A DNA stretch of 64,000 nt, from NCBI GenBank assembly GCA_034440615.1, contig JAOTOM010002301.1, forward strand, positions 31,001-95,000. The letters are read 5' to 3'. This document shows, one piece after another, positions 9,741 to 21,057 of the stretch. The position numbers and the translations under genes were made by a program. The stretch's first letter is position 1, and each line of letters opens with the position of its first letter. The notes under the pieces are model-generated. The model saw only the letters and a list, made by a program, of their open reading frames with translations. It had not been told where the DNA came from and made no database searches. The DNA comes from Ashinkailepas kermadecensis (taxonomy: Eukaryota > Arthropoda > Thecostraca > Neolepadidae).

Positions 9741-11800
9741 CTTGGGCTTCACACAGGCTTGTAATGACAGACACATATTGAGAGAAGGGGGAATATGCGC
9801 CCTGCATTTCATGCTTAAGATCAAGCGTACAAGATAATGAATAGTCAGTGTGTCAGCATTAATGTGAATACAAGGAACGTTTTTCATGAGAAGTTAGTTT
9901 ACTTCAAATGCATCATTGAGTACACACCCACGACTCCTTTTAACATTGAATAAAGATGATGTGCGGGACTCTTGGATAATTGGATTGGTCTTCGATGGAC
10001 GGAACTGAGCACAAACAGAGGGTGAATAGAGCTAGAACGTGCAGTGCAGAAGGCGGTGGATTGTGCTACCCTTTTGATCTGGACAGCAACGGTGCACCAC
10101 ATGATTGTTTTCTTTTGTTGGGTGGGGATTGGAGAAATCTTCCGTGGTGTGGTGCATGAGTCGTAGTTCAAGGTCACCGTAAATCAAGTTAAGTCAGCAT
10201 TCCAAACTCGTACACCTCAGAGCAGCATGCACCTCATTTCACCTGGCTGGACCTGAACGACTTGTCACAGTGCACAGTGTTCCGGACGTCCCAAATACTA
10301 TGCACTGCCAATTGCGTGGTCATTGTGGGTTTCGCCACGATGGAGACCAGGGAGGATGCGTCCTCCAAACTTCATGAAGCTTAACATTACACCCATAACA
10401 TTACATGGGAAAATCGACCTAACCCCCCCCTCGCCTATGCAAGGCCAGTGGCGAAAGCCATGGTGGTAGTATAGTGATGTGATCGGCAATAGTAGCAGAC
10501 AAACTTCGCTGTTGAACGGAATCGAACGGCCATGCCTGTTTTGAAGGTCAATGTCACGAGAAAGTATCAGCCGGTCTTGGAAGTGAGGGTCAATGGATAT
10601 AAAAGTTAGCTCTACATAAATATGCGACATTGACGTCTCCAATTCGATCCACATAGACGCTTCGATGGTTGGACGGCCTCAGCACCAATGTGTTTGCCCG
10701 CCATCCGAGCAAAGCAGGCTAGACAACACGGATTCCCGGCTTTCCTTCCTCTCCTGAGGATGTCATATCAGCCGTAACTTCTCAAAATCCCGAATGATAA
10801 CGGCACATTTTCTAAACTGACCATTCGTTAAAAATCCTCAGGACCTGAGAGCTATTCATGCAGCTCTAGACGAGCTAAACCGGATGTGGCTCAACTCCGC
10901 TCCATTGTCGTATATGTTGCGCTTTGCTCCCTGGGTCATGAGTAGCACATTTATGCAAAACACAAAGTACAGACACTCTGACTTATGTGCCATGCTTGAG
11001 GGAGTGATCACGACGTTGTGCTTATGATATTTAAGTTTGTAATTGTTCTGTTCCTGTTATATATCATAATCATCTTCATTATATTGTACTCGCTTCTCGA
11101 CACATATTGCGTTCAATATTGTCCTATGAATTCGGCGTCCGCACTTTGAAATCAAGCTCGCATTGCCTCCTGACATTAATCCGAGTGTTTAATGAGGTCG
11201 TTGGTTGTAATTACATGCAAATGTTCCTCATGTTTGCACAGTTATACTAACTTCGAACATTATCATAGCTGAATATGTAGGGATTAGAAGCCAAGATGGT
11301 GAAGCCGACGACAATGTTATAAATGTAATGGAGGAGCTACCCAGCTGTCTAGGCATGGCATCACTGGGCGAAATGCGATGCAGAAAAAACACGCTTTCCA
11401 CGAGTAAGCTCATTTCCAGTTATTGTTTTGCAATGAAAACAGCATAGCGCATACCGTAATGAGCTAACACGTTCGGTTACGTTTCTGTTGTAGAGAATAC
11501 ACTTGCCACTTTTTGGCACCGTGATACAACCGGAAAATAGCCCGCGTGCTTTTTGCTGCGCCATGTCAGAATTTTCCGGCCAGTGTTGGCCTATCCTTAA
11601 TAACAAACGTACGCTATATATATAAAATTGCCTTAATGCTGCCCCAAGATTCCATGAGGGCAAGTGGAAAAGGCTGAAGTAAATATAGATGGTAGAACCT
11701 TGAAACCTACAGACAGCGCTGATCTTGTCCTTGTGCGACATTTTTGAACTTATGTATTGTTTGTTTTCTGCATCAACCAATATTTATCCTTCCTTCTTAC
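9741..11800. other. No recognised gene
   Basis: About 2 kb of AT-leaning, non-repetitive sequence. Frames of 92 to 139 codons occur on the minus strand (9899-10177, 10298-10654, 11361-11780) without recognisable domains, at lengths expected by chance. Confidence 0.5.
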
Positions 11801-11821
11801 ATGGTCCTTTTACCTTTCCAG

Positions 11822-12033
11822 CGCCTTTCGGCGTGTCATCATCCAGCCTGCAGCGTCCCGTGTCGTGCAGTGCCAGAAGTTGCTGTACCCACCCGTGCAG
11901 TGTCCCGTGATAGTTTTTGGAAGAAATGAGGAAGCTCCAGTAGAGAACCTTAGAGTGCAAGTGCGTTTGCCGGACGGAAGACAATACGATGTTCAGATAT
12001 ATCAAGAAATACTGAATAATTATAGAGGGATGC
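11822..12033 (+). other. Candidate internal exon (right end unclear)
   Basis: A pyrimidine-rich acceptor, TCCTTTTACCTTTCCAG (AG at 11820-11821), is followed by an open frame reading GRNEEAPVENLRVQVRLPDG and then RQYDVQIYQE. The alternating hydrophobic/charged text looks more protein-like than its surroundings. The frame stays open to 12185. No strong donor is seen; CAA|GTGCGT near 11961 is a weak one. No family is recognised and the length is within chance. Confidence 0.2.
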
Positions 12034-12191
12034 ATATGCATGCTCTTAATATTACGATACAAAGGATACATTGGTCCATCCAGAACCGCTTGGGGACATA
12101 TCATGCATCCTGGTCCACAGATGTTGCAGGGACAGCCAACAACGATATTTTATCATGTGCCTTCAGCTACCTTTCAGAAGCATAACATTAA

Positions 12192-12435
12192 TGTTGCGGC
12201 GACGTCGACCCGACCTCGCCGCTACTTCATTCTGACCCCGCCTCGACCTCACTTTGACCCCCCCCTCGACTTCACCATGGCCTCGTGGTAACCTTGTCGA
12301 AACAGCACCTTGACATTTCCACGACCTCACCATAATCGCACTGTGACCTTGCTCCGACCTCGTCCTAACACCCGACCCGTCTCTACTTCCCCATGACTTC
12401 GCTTTGGTCACTCTGCGACCTCGCCCCGACCTAAC
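12192..12435. repeat. Degenerate CTCGACCTCACxTTGACCCC-like repeat
   Basis: An irregular string of CGACCTCxxC/TGACCCCGC motifs spaced about 12 to 25 bases apart. It is probably an old, decayed tandem array. Confidence 0.6.
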
Positions 12436-12730
12436 GGCGACTCAACTGGCCACCACAGTGCCCAGCATCAATGAAACCTAATACGTCGGGTGTTTATTCG
12501 CCAAATGGGAGAAGCCGGAGCCAAATCAATACCCGCAGCGGGGAGGAATGGGAGGAGGAGGGGAGGGGTGGGAGTAGGGCAGCCCGCCCGAGCGTTTCGC
12601 CCGCGGCGCACCACAATATGTCGCAGCATTTGGACTGCCAGCGACACTGCCGAATCCACATGCGACCAATCGCTGTGATGGGCTGACAGCGCTCTGAGGC
12701 CTAACAGTCAAACGCGTCGTAAATATCCGA

Positions 12731-12812
12731 AGGTTCCTCTTCTTCTTATTCTTCTTATTCTTCTTTGTCTTCCTCTCTACTTCTTCTCCATATTCTTCTT
12801 CTTCTTAGATTG
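12731..12812. repeat. TTCTTCTTA-type trinucleotide-rich tract
   Basis: Imperfect (TTC)n with TTA interruptions. Confidence 0.85.
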
Positions 12813-12901
12813 TTAGCGACGTCGGGTGGGCTGGGGTCGGATGGGGTCGGCTGGCGGAGGCTCTGGACGCCTGCGATATGACCGGGATGAGCGACGGCTC
12901 C

Positions 12902-13106
12902 CCCTGGGCGACGGCGGCGTGACCCCAACAGCGACGACAGGATGACCCCCAGCAGCGACGATTCTCCCTGGGCGACGGCGGCATGACCCCAACAGCGACG
13001 ATTCTCCCTGGGCGGCGGCGGTGTGACCTCACCAACGACGACGGGATGACCCCTACAGCGACGATTCTCCCTGGGCAACGGCGGCGTGGCCCCAACAGCG
13101 ACGATC
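12902..13106. repeat. 40/64-bp composite minisatellite
   Basis: CCCTGGG starts units at 12902, 12966, 13006 and 13069, giving spacings of 64, 40 and 63. The longer units carry an extra internal CAGCGACGACAGGATGACCC-like segment. Confidence 0.85.
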
Positions 13107-13200
13107 AGCGTGGCATGGAGTAGATTAATGGAGCCTCGACGGAGGTGGCGGCCTGTCTCAATGATGGTCGCTGCTCTGGCAATTGGCGCCGTTTGCTCGC

Positions 13201-13257
13201 GTCGTGTGTGCTGTCGTGTGTGCTGTCGTGTGTGCTGTCGTGTGTGCTGTCGTGTGG
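13201..13257. repeat. 12-bp tandem repeat, 4.7 copies
   Basis: Perfect GTCGTGTGTGCT units. Confidence 0.95.
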
Positions 13258-13696
13258 CGCCGCGGCCCCGAGACCCCAGTCACGTGACGGTCGACACGAA
13301 TTTGGCGCGCCGATGGCGGTCGACGACTTCGTCCAACTGCCGGGTGGTATCGGCTGGAGGCTATGCAGACCACAGGAGAATATGGTGCGATACAGCTATG
13401 CCCCGATTTGCATGCGACGCCAACATTTACTGAGTCATCACCAGCGGGCAACATGCCTAATATTCTGGCAAAAGAAAGTGATATTTCGTGTACTCCAGAT
13501 AGACGCGGAGTCAAGATTTTGTTAAGGGGAGGGGCACGACCGCCAACAAAATATAATAAAACAGAGACCGACTTCGGCGTGCGAAGTCTGTCTCTGCGAA
13601 CGCTTTCAAACTTTGCGAAACACACTCTGTGTTTCAGAAAGTGCTTCAGAAAGTTCAGAAAGTGCGAAACACTCTCACTCTGTGTTTCGAGAAAGT

Positions 13697-13888
13697 GTTT
13701 TCCAAACAGAAGTGTTAACGATGTGGAACACAAGTCAACGTGGATGCTCCGTGATCTCGCGATCGACACCAATTTTGGTACTCCGGGCGATTAGCTGAGC
13801 TTCCGGGGCAGTTCAAAGGGCTATGTTGCTCGGCTAAGGCGTGAAGTGGAAGCAGAAGTTGAAGCTGAAGCCGTGTTCTGTGGAAATA

Positions 13889-13892
<4 letters not shown>
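13697..13892 (+). repeat. Dispersed repeat A, copy 2
   Basis: Second copy of the roughly 190-bp repeat at 466-655, in the same orientation and colinear throughout, with substitutions and small indels. Upstream there are several short AGAAAGTGCTTCAGAAAG-like repeats that copy 1 shares only partly. The right edge is defined by the abrupt start of (CT)n. Confidence 0.75.
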
Positions 13893-13941
<49 letters not shown>

Positions 13942-14408
13942 GTCTCTGTCTCTGTCTCTGTCTCTGTCTCTGTCTCTGTCTCTGTCTCTGTCTCTGTCTC
14001 TGTCTCTGTCTCTGTCTCTGTCTCTGTCTCTGTCTCTGTCTCTGTCTCTGTCTCTGTCTCTGTCTCTGTCTCTGTCTCTGTCTCTGTCTCTGTCTCTGTC
14101 TCTGTCTCTGTCTCTGTCTCTGTCTCTGTCTCTGTCTCTGTCTCTGTCTCTGTCTCTGTCTCTGTCTCTGTCTCTGTCTCTGTCTCTGTCTCTGTCTCTG
14201 TCTCTGTCTCTGTCTCTGTCTCTGTCTCTGTCTGTCTCTGTCTCTGTCTCTGTCTCTGTCTCTGTCTCTGTCTCTGTCTCTGTCTCTGTCTCTGTCTCTG
14301 TCTCTGTCTCTGTCTCTGTCTCTGTCTCTGTCTCTGTCTCTGTCTCTGTCTCTGTCTCTGTCTCTGTCTCTGTCTCTGTCTCTGTCTCTGTCTCTGTCTC
14401 TGTCTCTG

Positions 14409-14482
<74 letters not shown>
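13893..14482. repeat. (CT)n(TGTCTC)n(TC)n, about 590 bp
   Basis: A (CT)n block of about 40 bases, then about 80 near-perfect TGTCTC hexamers with one phase slip (TGTC) near 14229, then a (TC)n block of about 50 bases. The TGTCTC units are interrupted polypyrimidine, and the CT ends could form triplex DNA. The 225-262-codon SL/SV/RD/RQ frames are artefacts of the repeat. Confidence 0.99.
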
Positions 14483-14484
<2 letters not shown>

Positions 14485-15301
14485 TCTCTTTCTCCCTTCC
14501 CAACGTTGCGCGTTTGGGGTTGATAAGGTTAACTACCTGCGATTTGACAGCACATCTTTAAATTGTTTACACCATAAAGCCGAAGGACGTCCCATCAACT
14601 TTCCCGATTGATAGCGCGCTGGCCGGCACTATTTCTTGATGGTTGCAAAAGCCCTCGAATGTTGCATCAACCTCTATACTGGCGATGACTTGCTATCTGC
14701 AAATGATCTGCAAACAGGATTGCATCGAAGAGCTCGGTTAATGTTCACTGGAACCTAGTATTATTATATGTTTGTCCCATAAGTATAGTATAGTACATAG
14801 CTTAGTGTCGGTATAGTGTCTAGTATAGTATTTATACTAGACTTATGACTAGACTAATCGAACTACGTTGTTGGATCGCACGCCAGATGTTCCCCTGCTT
14901 TTTCCCCCGAAGCTCTTTATAGATCGCTTTAGTCAAGTTCACAACTTCTTGCATTACAGCTCAATTTGGCATCAAGTTGGTTAATTCCATATGACAATTA
15001 GCGTTTGTTTGCTCTTCGACTCGGCTTCATTCACTTTTTCACTAGCTTTGTATCGTTTTGGATGTGTTGTGTATTTGGTTCGCTCCGCGGATTTTCAGCC
15101 TGCTCGGTAACCTTACACGAACTGGCACTCGAACAGCAGGTCCAAGTATACAGAATGACATATGTCCAAAGGTTATTGGCTATAATTGTGGCTAATGATT
15201 ACTGATGATGATTATTTTGCAAGAAAGTTAGGCTGGTACTTTTGCGTTTTGACACATTCACGAATTACTATATATCGGCCATCTGACTGGAACGTGGCGC
15301 T
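14483..15301. other. No recognised gene
   Basis: AT-rich, with a degenerate TATAGTATAGTGTCTAGTATAG-type stretch at about 14783-14850 and nothing else recognisable. Confidence 0.5.
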
Positions 15302-16819
15302 ATGTTCTGCCCAATAGTTCTGATGGTAGTATTCCATCCAAATCAGCCATGCAGACGAGGTCCTTCCGTATGGGGGCCCGTAGCAGAGAGGTCGCGCGGC
15401 CCCACGCTCAAGAGCGACACCAGCAAGCACAAGAAACCGAAGAAGCCCAAGAAGCAAGAAGACAAGAAGAGCAAGGAGCAAGAAGATAAGAAGAAAGAAG
15501 AGAAGCAGGAAAACAGCAAGCAACAGGTGCTCGACGAGCACACCTGCGACTATAGAAGTAAATATACCAACAACAAATCCCTAACTTCTTTCTGTCTCCC
15601 AGCCAAGCTTTATCCCCGGAGGAAACCTAACGGTGACGAGTCCACTGCTCTAAGCCATTGCGACCGGGGCAGGGGCCGAAGGGCGAAGGATCGGTCCAGG
15701 TGCAACGAATCCGGGATATTTTTTCAGTCAGGAGGGTCACCTTGCCAGTGGGACGGGCCGGACCGTCACACAATGACACCGACACCGGCGTCTAACGCCC
15801 ACTCTGCACAACGCGTCTACACGGTAGACACCTACTCGCCTTGCCAGTGGGACGGGCCGGACCGTCACACAATGACACCGACACCGGCGTCTAACGCCCA
15901 CTCTGCACAACGCGTCTACACAGCAGACACCTACTCGCCTTGCCAGTGGGACGGGCCGGACCGTCACACAATGACACCGACACCGGCGTCTAACGCCCAC
16001 TCTGCACAACGCGTCTACATGGTAGACACCTACTCGCCTTGCCAGTGGGACGGGCCGGACCGTCACACAATGACACCGACACCGGCGTCTAACGCCCACT
16101 CTGCACAACGCGTCTACACAGTAGACACCTACTCGCCTTGCCAGTGGGACGGGCCGGACCGTCACACAATGACACCGACACCGGCGTCTAACGCCCACTC
16201 TGCACAACGCGTCTACACAGTAGACACAACGCGTCTACATAGTAGACACCTACTCCGAACTGCAGCACACCATCACACGAGAGTCTTTCTTCACTCTCGC
16301 ACAATCGCTATGTCACATTCTGAACATGCCACACTCCACCATCACTCGGCACACCACCCACATCATCGTAAGCACACAGGACAGCGCCGATGCACGAAAG
16401 CTACTCGCGACAGACACATTCAACAATCGGGGATGTTCGTTCACACTGCGCCGCACCCTCAACACCAGTCAGGCTACTTCCTTGTCATAGAGCTGGATAA
16501 GGTTCCACTCGCCAACATTGCAACACTGCTCTCCGCCACATCCCTCCTTGGCGTCATAGCTACAACAGTAGTCCACATCAGAAGGGAGGCAGGACCTACA
16601 CACAACATCTTGGTACTGACATTCTACACACAACAGCTCACACCACACGTGAACATACACGAGAAGCAGTACAACGTACGTCGCTACGTGCCTCTTCCAC
16701 TACGCTGCCGCCGCCGCATGCGCTACGGGCACAGTGAACTTGCAGTTCTATCACTCTTCGCTTGTTCACCATGCTTCGCTCCCTGCTGGTCGAATGCGTA
16801 TAAATCTAGGATGAGCTAA
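15302..16819 (+). CDS. 505-codon open frame around a 99-bp repeat; doubtful gene
   Basis: This is the longest open frame in the window. It reads a lysine/glutamate-rich segment at about residues 40-75 (KKPKKPKKQEDKKSKEQEDK), then five 33-residue repeats (each starting SPCQWDGPDRHTMTPTPASN) at about residues 146-310, then a His-rich stretch and a tail of about 190 residues, partly hydrophobic. The repeat unit is 99 bp, so an open unit stays open by necessity, which removes most of the statistical support. There is no recognisable domain, signal peptide or convincing start context. A pyrimidine tract ending CCCAG at 15601-15602 could be a splice acceptor inside it. A purine-rich 15420-15530 segment also reads as a leucine-rich string on the other strand. 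It is more likely a chance frame than a gene, but worth a transcript check. Confidence 0.15.
   Translation: MFCPIVLMVVFHPNQPCRRGPSVWGPVAERSRGPTLKSDTSKHKKPKKPKKQEDKKSKEQEDKKKEEKQENSKQQVLDEHTCDYRSKYTNNKSLTSFCLPAKLYPRRKPNGDESTALSHCDRGRGRRAKDRSRCNESGIFFQSGGSPCQWDGPDRHTMTPTPASNAHSAQRVYTVDTYSPCQWDGPDRHTMTPTPASNAHSAQRVYTADTYSPCQWDGPDRHTMTPTPASNAHSAQRVYMVDTYSPCQWDGPDRHTMTPTPASNAHSAQRVYTVDTYSPCQWDGPDRHTMTPTPASNAHSAQRVYTVDTTRLHSRHLLRTAAHHHTRVFLHSRTIAMSHSEHATLHHHSAHHPHHRKHTGQRRCTKATRDRHIQQSGMFVHTAPHPQHQSGYFLVIELDKVPLANIATLLSATSLLGVIATTVVHIRREAGPTHNILVLTFYTQQLTPHVNIHEKQYNVRRYVPLPLRCRRRMRYGHSELAVLSLFACSPCFAPCWSNAYKSRMS
15741..16233. repeat. 99-bp minisatellite, 5 units
   Basis: CTTGCCAGTGGGACGGGCCG starts units at 15741, 15840, 15939, 16038 and 16137. 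Units are nearly identical; variation is confined to the GTAGACAC neighbourhood (CGGTAG, CAGCAG, TGGTAG, CAGTAG). Confidence 0.98.
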
Positions 16820-17282
16820 AAATTGAATGTTCTCTCTTCATCAATTAAGCTATGCATGAGACGCTATCACTTGAATTATCATGACAAACTGGAATAGGGG
16901 TGATGTTCAAATAGTGGTGGCTGGAGGTAATCTGGCTTCAGGGTCAACAAATCCATCAGGCCGAATTTGGTCCTAAGTACCGGCTGACCTTCACGGGGCC
17001 CTTACTTTACAAATGCCTGTTATATATTTATTCAAGGATGGTGTCAAAAGACCGGGCGTTGTCGAGACTGCATGCCAAATCCAAGTGAACTTTTGGGGAA
17101 AAATAAAGACTTGGTATTTAGGAATAATTAAATCTTGCAGTAAGGTAAGCCTTTCTTCAGAGTTTGCAATGTTCTTCCGGTGCCGAGGATTTTATTTTGT
17201 CAAGAGGAGGTATCGCGTAACATTGTACCGAAGACTGAGGACATCGTCCGAAGCATAGGCAGACTGCGCTGTTTGCTTACAG
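16240..17282. other. No recognised gene
   Basis: Tail of the long open frame and then AT-rich sequence. A donor-like AAG|GTAAGC lies at about 17144. Confidence 0.4.
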
Positions 17283-17312
17283 GAGCTCGAATCTCTGCAT
17301 CAGCAATATCGG
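17283..17312 (+). other. Candidate 30-nt microexon
   Basis: Acceptor CGCTGTTTGCTTACAG (AG at 17281-17282), 30 nt, then donor ATCGG|GTGAGA. In frame it reads ELESLHQQYR, a coiled-coil-like peptide with no stop, and it is a multiple of three. The splice sites are reasonable but not perfect, and no neighbouring exon is identified. Confidence 0.25.
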
Positions 17313-17798
17313 GTGAGATCTTCACTAATTATACATTCAGCAGGGCGAAATTGCCGAGCCCCCACATTTCGTATCGAATTGATCAGCGTTAATATTGCTC
17401 GCTCCTCTCAATCATTTATTTAAAGCTCCACCGCTAGCCAGTGGCTTTTGCCGAATGGGGCCAAACCAGCCTTGAAGCAGCTTCCCAACGGAAAAATGGA
17501 ACACGGTTAGCTAGATAAAATATGGGTGGACACGCGTTCGCATCATTCTTGTGATGGCTACACGCATGCAAAGGACCTAGTGGGAAGCGAAAACAAACGC
17601 TCCGATTGTATTCGGGCAACGAAGAAGCTTCTCGCCAGCCACAAATGAACGAATTCTTGAGTGACACATGTATATTGATAGGCAGTACTTGCGACGAAAG
17701 TTGTATGGGAGCAAGTTTTCTTTCTTCAGCCCGCAAAGGGTTTTTCCAGGGTTAAAAAATCCCTATGAGAACTGCAAGGTAACTTCATAGGCCTCAGA

Positions 17799-17860
17799 GC
17801 TTTCTCTCTCTCTATCTCTCTATCTCTCTCCCTCCCCTCCTCCCTCTCCCTCCCTCTACA
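17799..17860. repeat. (TCTC/TATC)n pyrimidine tract
   Basis: Imperfect TCTCTATCTCTC repeat followed by CCCTCCCTCC-type sequence. Confidence 0.85.
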
Positions 17861-18039
17861 TTTATCTGTCTGCCTATGGCCCTTCCTCTCCCCTCCTCTT
17901 GTTCTATTTTACATTTCCTTCCTCTTCTATGTGTATTTCTGGTTCCCGTAATCATTTATAGTTCCCTCTTTATCCCATCTTTCCCCCGCCGTGCCCGTTC
18001 GCTCCTCCATCGGAAAATGCGCCGAGCGGAGAGAACACC

Positions 18040-18158
18040 ACTCACATTAGCCGCAACCCTTGCTCACATTAGCCGCAACACTTGCTCACAATAGACGCAA
18101 CACTTGCTCACAATAGACGCAACACTTGCTCACAATAGACGCAACACTTGCTCACTAC
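18040..18158. repeat. 22-bp minisatellite, about 5 units
   Basis: GCAACACTTGCTCACAATAG plus AC, with earlier units reading CATTAGCC instead. Confidence 0.93.
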
Positions 18159-18196
18159 GTGTCGACACCGCCATCGGCTGACCTCTGGCAATTCTG

Positions 18197-18953
18197 GCCT
18201 GTCGTCGCTCTAGGGCCGACAGGACTGCCCGGCCAGTCGTCGCTGCCGGGCCGACAGGACTGCCCGGCCTGTCGTCGCTCTAGGGCCGACAGGACTGCCC
18301 GGCCAGTCGTCGCTGCCGGGCCGACAGGACTGCCCGGCCAGTCGTCGCGGCCGGGCCGACAGGATTGCCCGGCCTGTTGTCGCTGCCGGGCCGACAGGAC
18401 TGCCCGGCCAGTCGTCGCTGCCGGGCCGACAGGACTGCCCGGCCTGTCGTCGCTGCCGGGCCGACAGGACTGCCCGGCCAGTCGTCGCGGCCGGGCCGAC
18501 AGGACTGCCCGGCCTGTCGTCGCTCTAGGGCCGACAGGACTGCCCGGCCAGTCGTCGCTGCCGGGCCGACAGGACTGCCCGGCCAGTCGTCGCTGCCGGG
18601 CCGACAGGACTGCCCGGCCAGTCGTCGCTGCCGGGCCGACAGGACTGCCCGGCCAGTCGTCGCTGCCGGGCCGACAGGACTGCCCGGCCAGTCGTCGCTG
18701 CCGGGCCGACAGGACTGCCCGGCCAGTCGTCGCTGCCGGGCCGACAGGACTGCCCGGCCAGTCGTCGCTGCCGGGCCGACAGGACTGCCCGGCCAGTCGT
18801 CGCTGCCGGGCCGACAGGACTGCCCGGCCAGTCGTCGCTGGCAGTCGTCGCGCCGGGCCGACAGGATTGCCCGGCCAGTCGTCGCTGCCGGGCCGACAGG
18901 ACTGCCCGGCCAGTCGTCGCGGCCGGGCCGACAGGACTGCCCGAACGACAATG
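18197..18953. repeat. 36-bp GC-rich minisatellite, about 21 units
   Basis: The unit is CGGCCAGTCGTCGCTGCCGG followed by GCCGACAGGACTGCCC. Variants carry CTCTAGG or CGGCCGG in place of CTGCCGG, and one spacer-like partial unit lies near 18838-18855. 36 is a multiple of three, so all frames on both strands stay open (293-, 269-, 223- and 197-codon artefacts). Very CpG-rich. Confidence 0.98.
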
Positions 18954-19144
18954 TTTGACTTCACTGTTGGTCCCGGCCGGGGAAGGCGGCGGGACTGTTG
19001 GTCCTGACCGGAGGACTGTTAGTCCAGACCCTGGCCCTGACCCTGCTTCTGTCCTGGGAAGGCGGCCGTGTAATGAGTGACCTGAGAACAGATTATTGAC
19101 CTAGGGTCCACTCCTGCAGGTTGATTTCGGACTTGACGACAGAA

Positions 19145-19290
19145 ACCTGACCTGGGGCGGATACCCATGTGCTGAGTACTGTTCTGGGGCCGCAGGGCGA
19201 TGGGAGCGTGTCCAGCACAGAGACCTGACCTGGGGCGGATACCCGTGGGCTGGCTGCTGATCTGGGGCTGCCGGGCGATGGGAGTGTCTC
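19145..19290. repeat. 78-bp tandem duplication
   Basis: ACCTGACCTGGGGCGGATAC begins copies at 19145 and 19223. The two copies are diverged. Confidence 0.85.
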
Positions 19291-19514
19291 CGGCGGCGAC
19301 GCCATCGGAACTGGCGCGGCCGCCGAGCCCTATCCAAATAAACAGGAAGCGCGGAGCTGTGTACACAGGATCGCGACCCTCTCCGGGGCGTCGGCGCCCG
19401 TCACAGCGTCGGGGTCACAGCTCGCAGTCATCACCTCCGGTGTTCGGGGGGTCGCACGGCCAGAGGTCATCATCTCAAGGCGGCCGGGGCCGCCTTGAGA
19501 TGTAATCTTCACTT

Positions 19515-19563
19515 ACAGATTACAGATTACAGATTACAGAGGTACATACATACAGATTACAGA
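19515..19563. repeat. (ACAGATT)n short tandem repeat
   Basis: Several ACAGATT units interrupted by a GAGGTACATACAT segment. Confidence 0.85.
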
Positions 19564-19684
19564 GGTCAATCCATGATCATCATCTCCTATGGTGGAGGTT
19601 ACTCAGCTAGGGTTCATCATCTCAGGGCAACCGCAGTCCACGCTCATCATCCCCGATGATTGGGGTTCAACAACCTTCGTCTAC

Positions 19685-19698
19685 TGCTGCTACTGCTT

Positions 19699-19735
<37 letters not shown>

Positions 19736-19743
19736 CACTACTA

Positions 19744-19794
<51 letters not shown>

Positions 19795-19843
19795 GTACTA
19801 CTACTACTGCTACTACTACTGTTGCTGCTGCTGCTGCTTCCAT

Positions 19844-19879
<36 letters not shown>

Positions 19880-19882
19880 AAC
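19685..19882. repeat. (CTA)n trinucleotide repeat
   Basis: About 200 bases of CTA units with CCA and CTG interruptions, including a short (CTG)n block near 19821-19838. It explains the poly-Y, poly-T, poly-L and poly-S frames. Confidence 0.97.
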
Positions 19883-19889
19883 AACAAAC

Positions 19890-20340
19890 GCATCTGTTTA
19901 ATATGACATATTTCAGCATCATCCCTCTTCCACCGTTTCATGGGTGTAGCAAATAACCCAAACCCACCAGCAAGGATACCATCCGAGCCCATTTTCCAGG
20001 GTTCGGCCGCCCGGGCCGTCCCGCCTCACTTCGGCGGCTGGCGGCCTGCGTTGGTGCCTCTGCCCCTCCCCTCCTGCCGCGCCCAGACACAGGACACGTC
20101 TGCTGCCGAGCTCTCGCCGTCTCCAGCGCGGCCCCGCTCTGCTTGATCGATCGCACCCTCACGTGCGATCAGTTGCCGGCCGATACGTCAACGTGGGGTC
20201 CAGCACAACCGGCTGTCGACTGTTTGCCGACGTGACTACCGAATGAATCGTTGGCACGCTATTTCATTTAACGGGGAGATAAAACAATGTTGTCGTAATC
20301 AGGTGGCAATGCTAAACTCACGACATCCTGATAGCTCTTG
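19890..20340. other. GC-rich stretch without a recognised gene
   Basis: GC-rich between 19990 and 20230. Nothing recognisable. Confidence 0.45.
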
Positions 20341-20590
20341 TATTTCTGTTCTTTGCTATCACTGTACTTCTGGTACTCTGTATCTCTGGTATTTCTGTAC
20401 GTCTAGTATTTATGGTGCCTCTCTACCTCTCGTACCTCTATAACGCTTTACGCATAGCCCTTCTGCTACCTCTGGTACTTGCGGTACCTATGATACTTTG
20501 TACCTCTGGTACCTCTGTACGTCTAGTATTCTGGTGCCTCTGTCCCTTTGGTGCCTCTGGTATCTCTGTACTTCTGTAACTCTGGTATGT
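20341..20590. repeat. Degenerate 10-bp (CTCTGGTACx)n array
   Basis: TCTGGTAC/TCTGTAC/TCTAGTAT-type decamers in long succession, poorly conserved. Confidence 0.8.
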
Positions 20591-21057
20591 CTCCAAAGTG
20601 AGAAGTTGGTCACCAAGCAAGCTAACAATGCCGGAATAGATAATGCAAGTTGATCATGGTAGTGAAGATTACATACAACTAAATAGTGCAAATTAAGCCA
20701 CTGTGATATTTGTGTCCAGTCCGGTGAATTAACGAGCTGGAGGCTCTTTAGATGTGAGCAAAACTGGCTCATGTGTTAATGATAGTTCCTTACGGTTATT
20801 TGCGCTGGAGTTGTGCGTCGGAGGGATTATATTATTTTCTTATTCTCTGATTGAACACGCTCAGAGGGCGTAATTTGCCACTGCATATATATCATTGCGG
20901 TTTTTCAAAGATATTTATTAGCTATAAAGCTCTGCATAATTGTCTTCGCTGGTTTGCCACTTATCTTCACCTGGGATCTCAGCTGAGGTCACATTTAGTT
21001 TTGCTTTTTATATTTTTATTCCGTTAAGTGTAAACATAAATGTCTATACACATACGT
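20591..21057. other. No recognised gene
   Basis: AT-rich sequence; nothing recognisable. Confidence 0.5.

Noticed and set aside
13715..14611. RD/RQ-, SL/SV-repeat frames as an SR-type protein
   Set aside because: Direct translation of (TGTCTC)n and (CT)n.
18126..19007. 293-codon frame (and 269/223/197-codon frames) as a repeat protein
   Set aside because: The 36-bp unit is a multiple of three and stop-free in several frames on both strands, so the openness is a by-product of the array.
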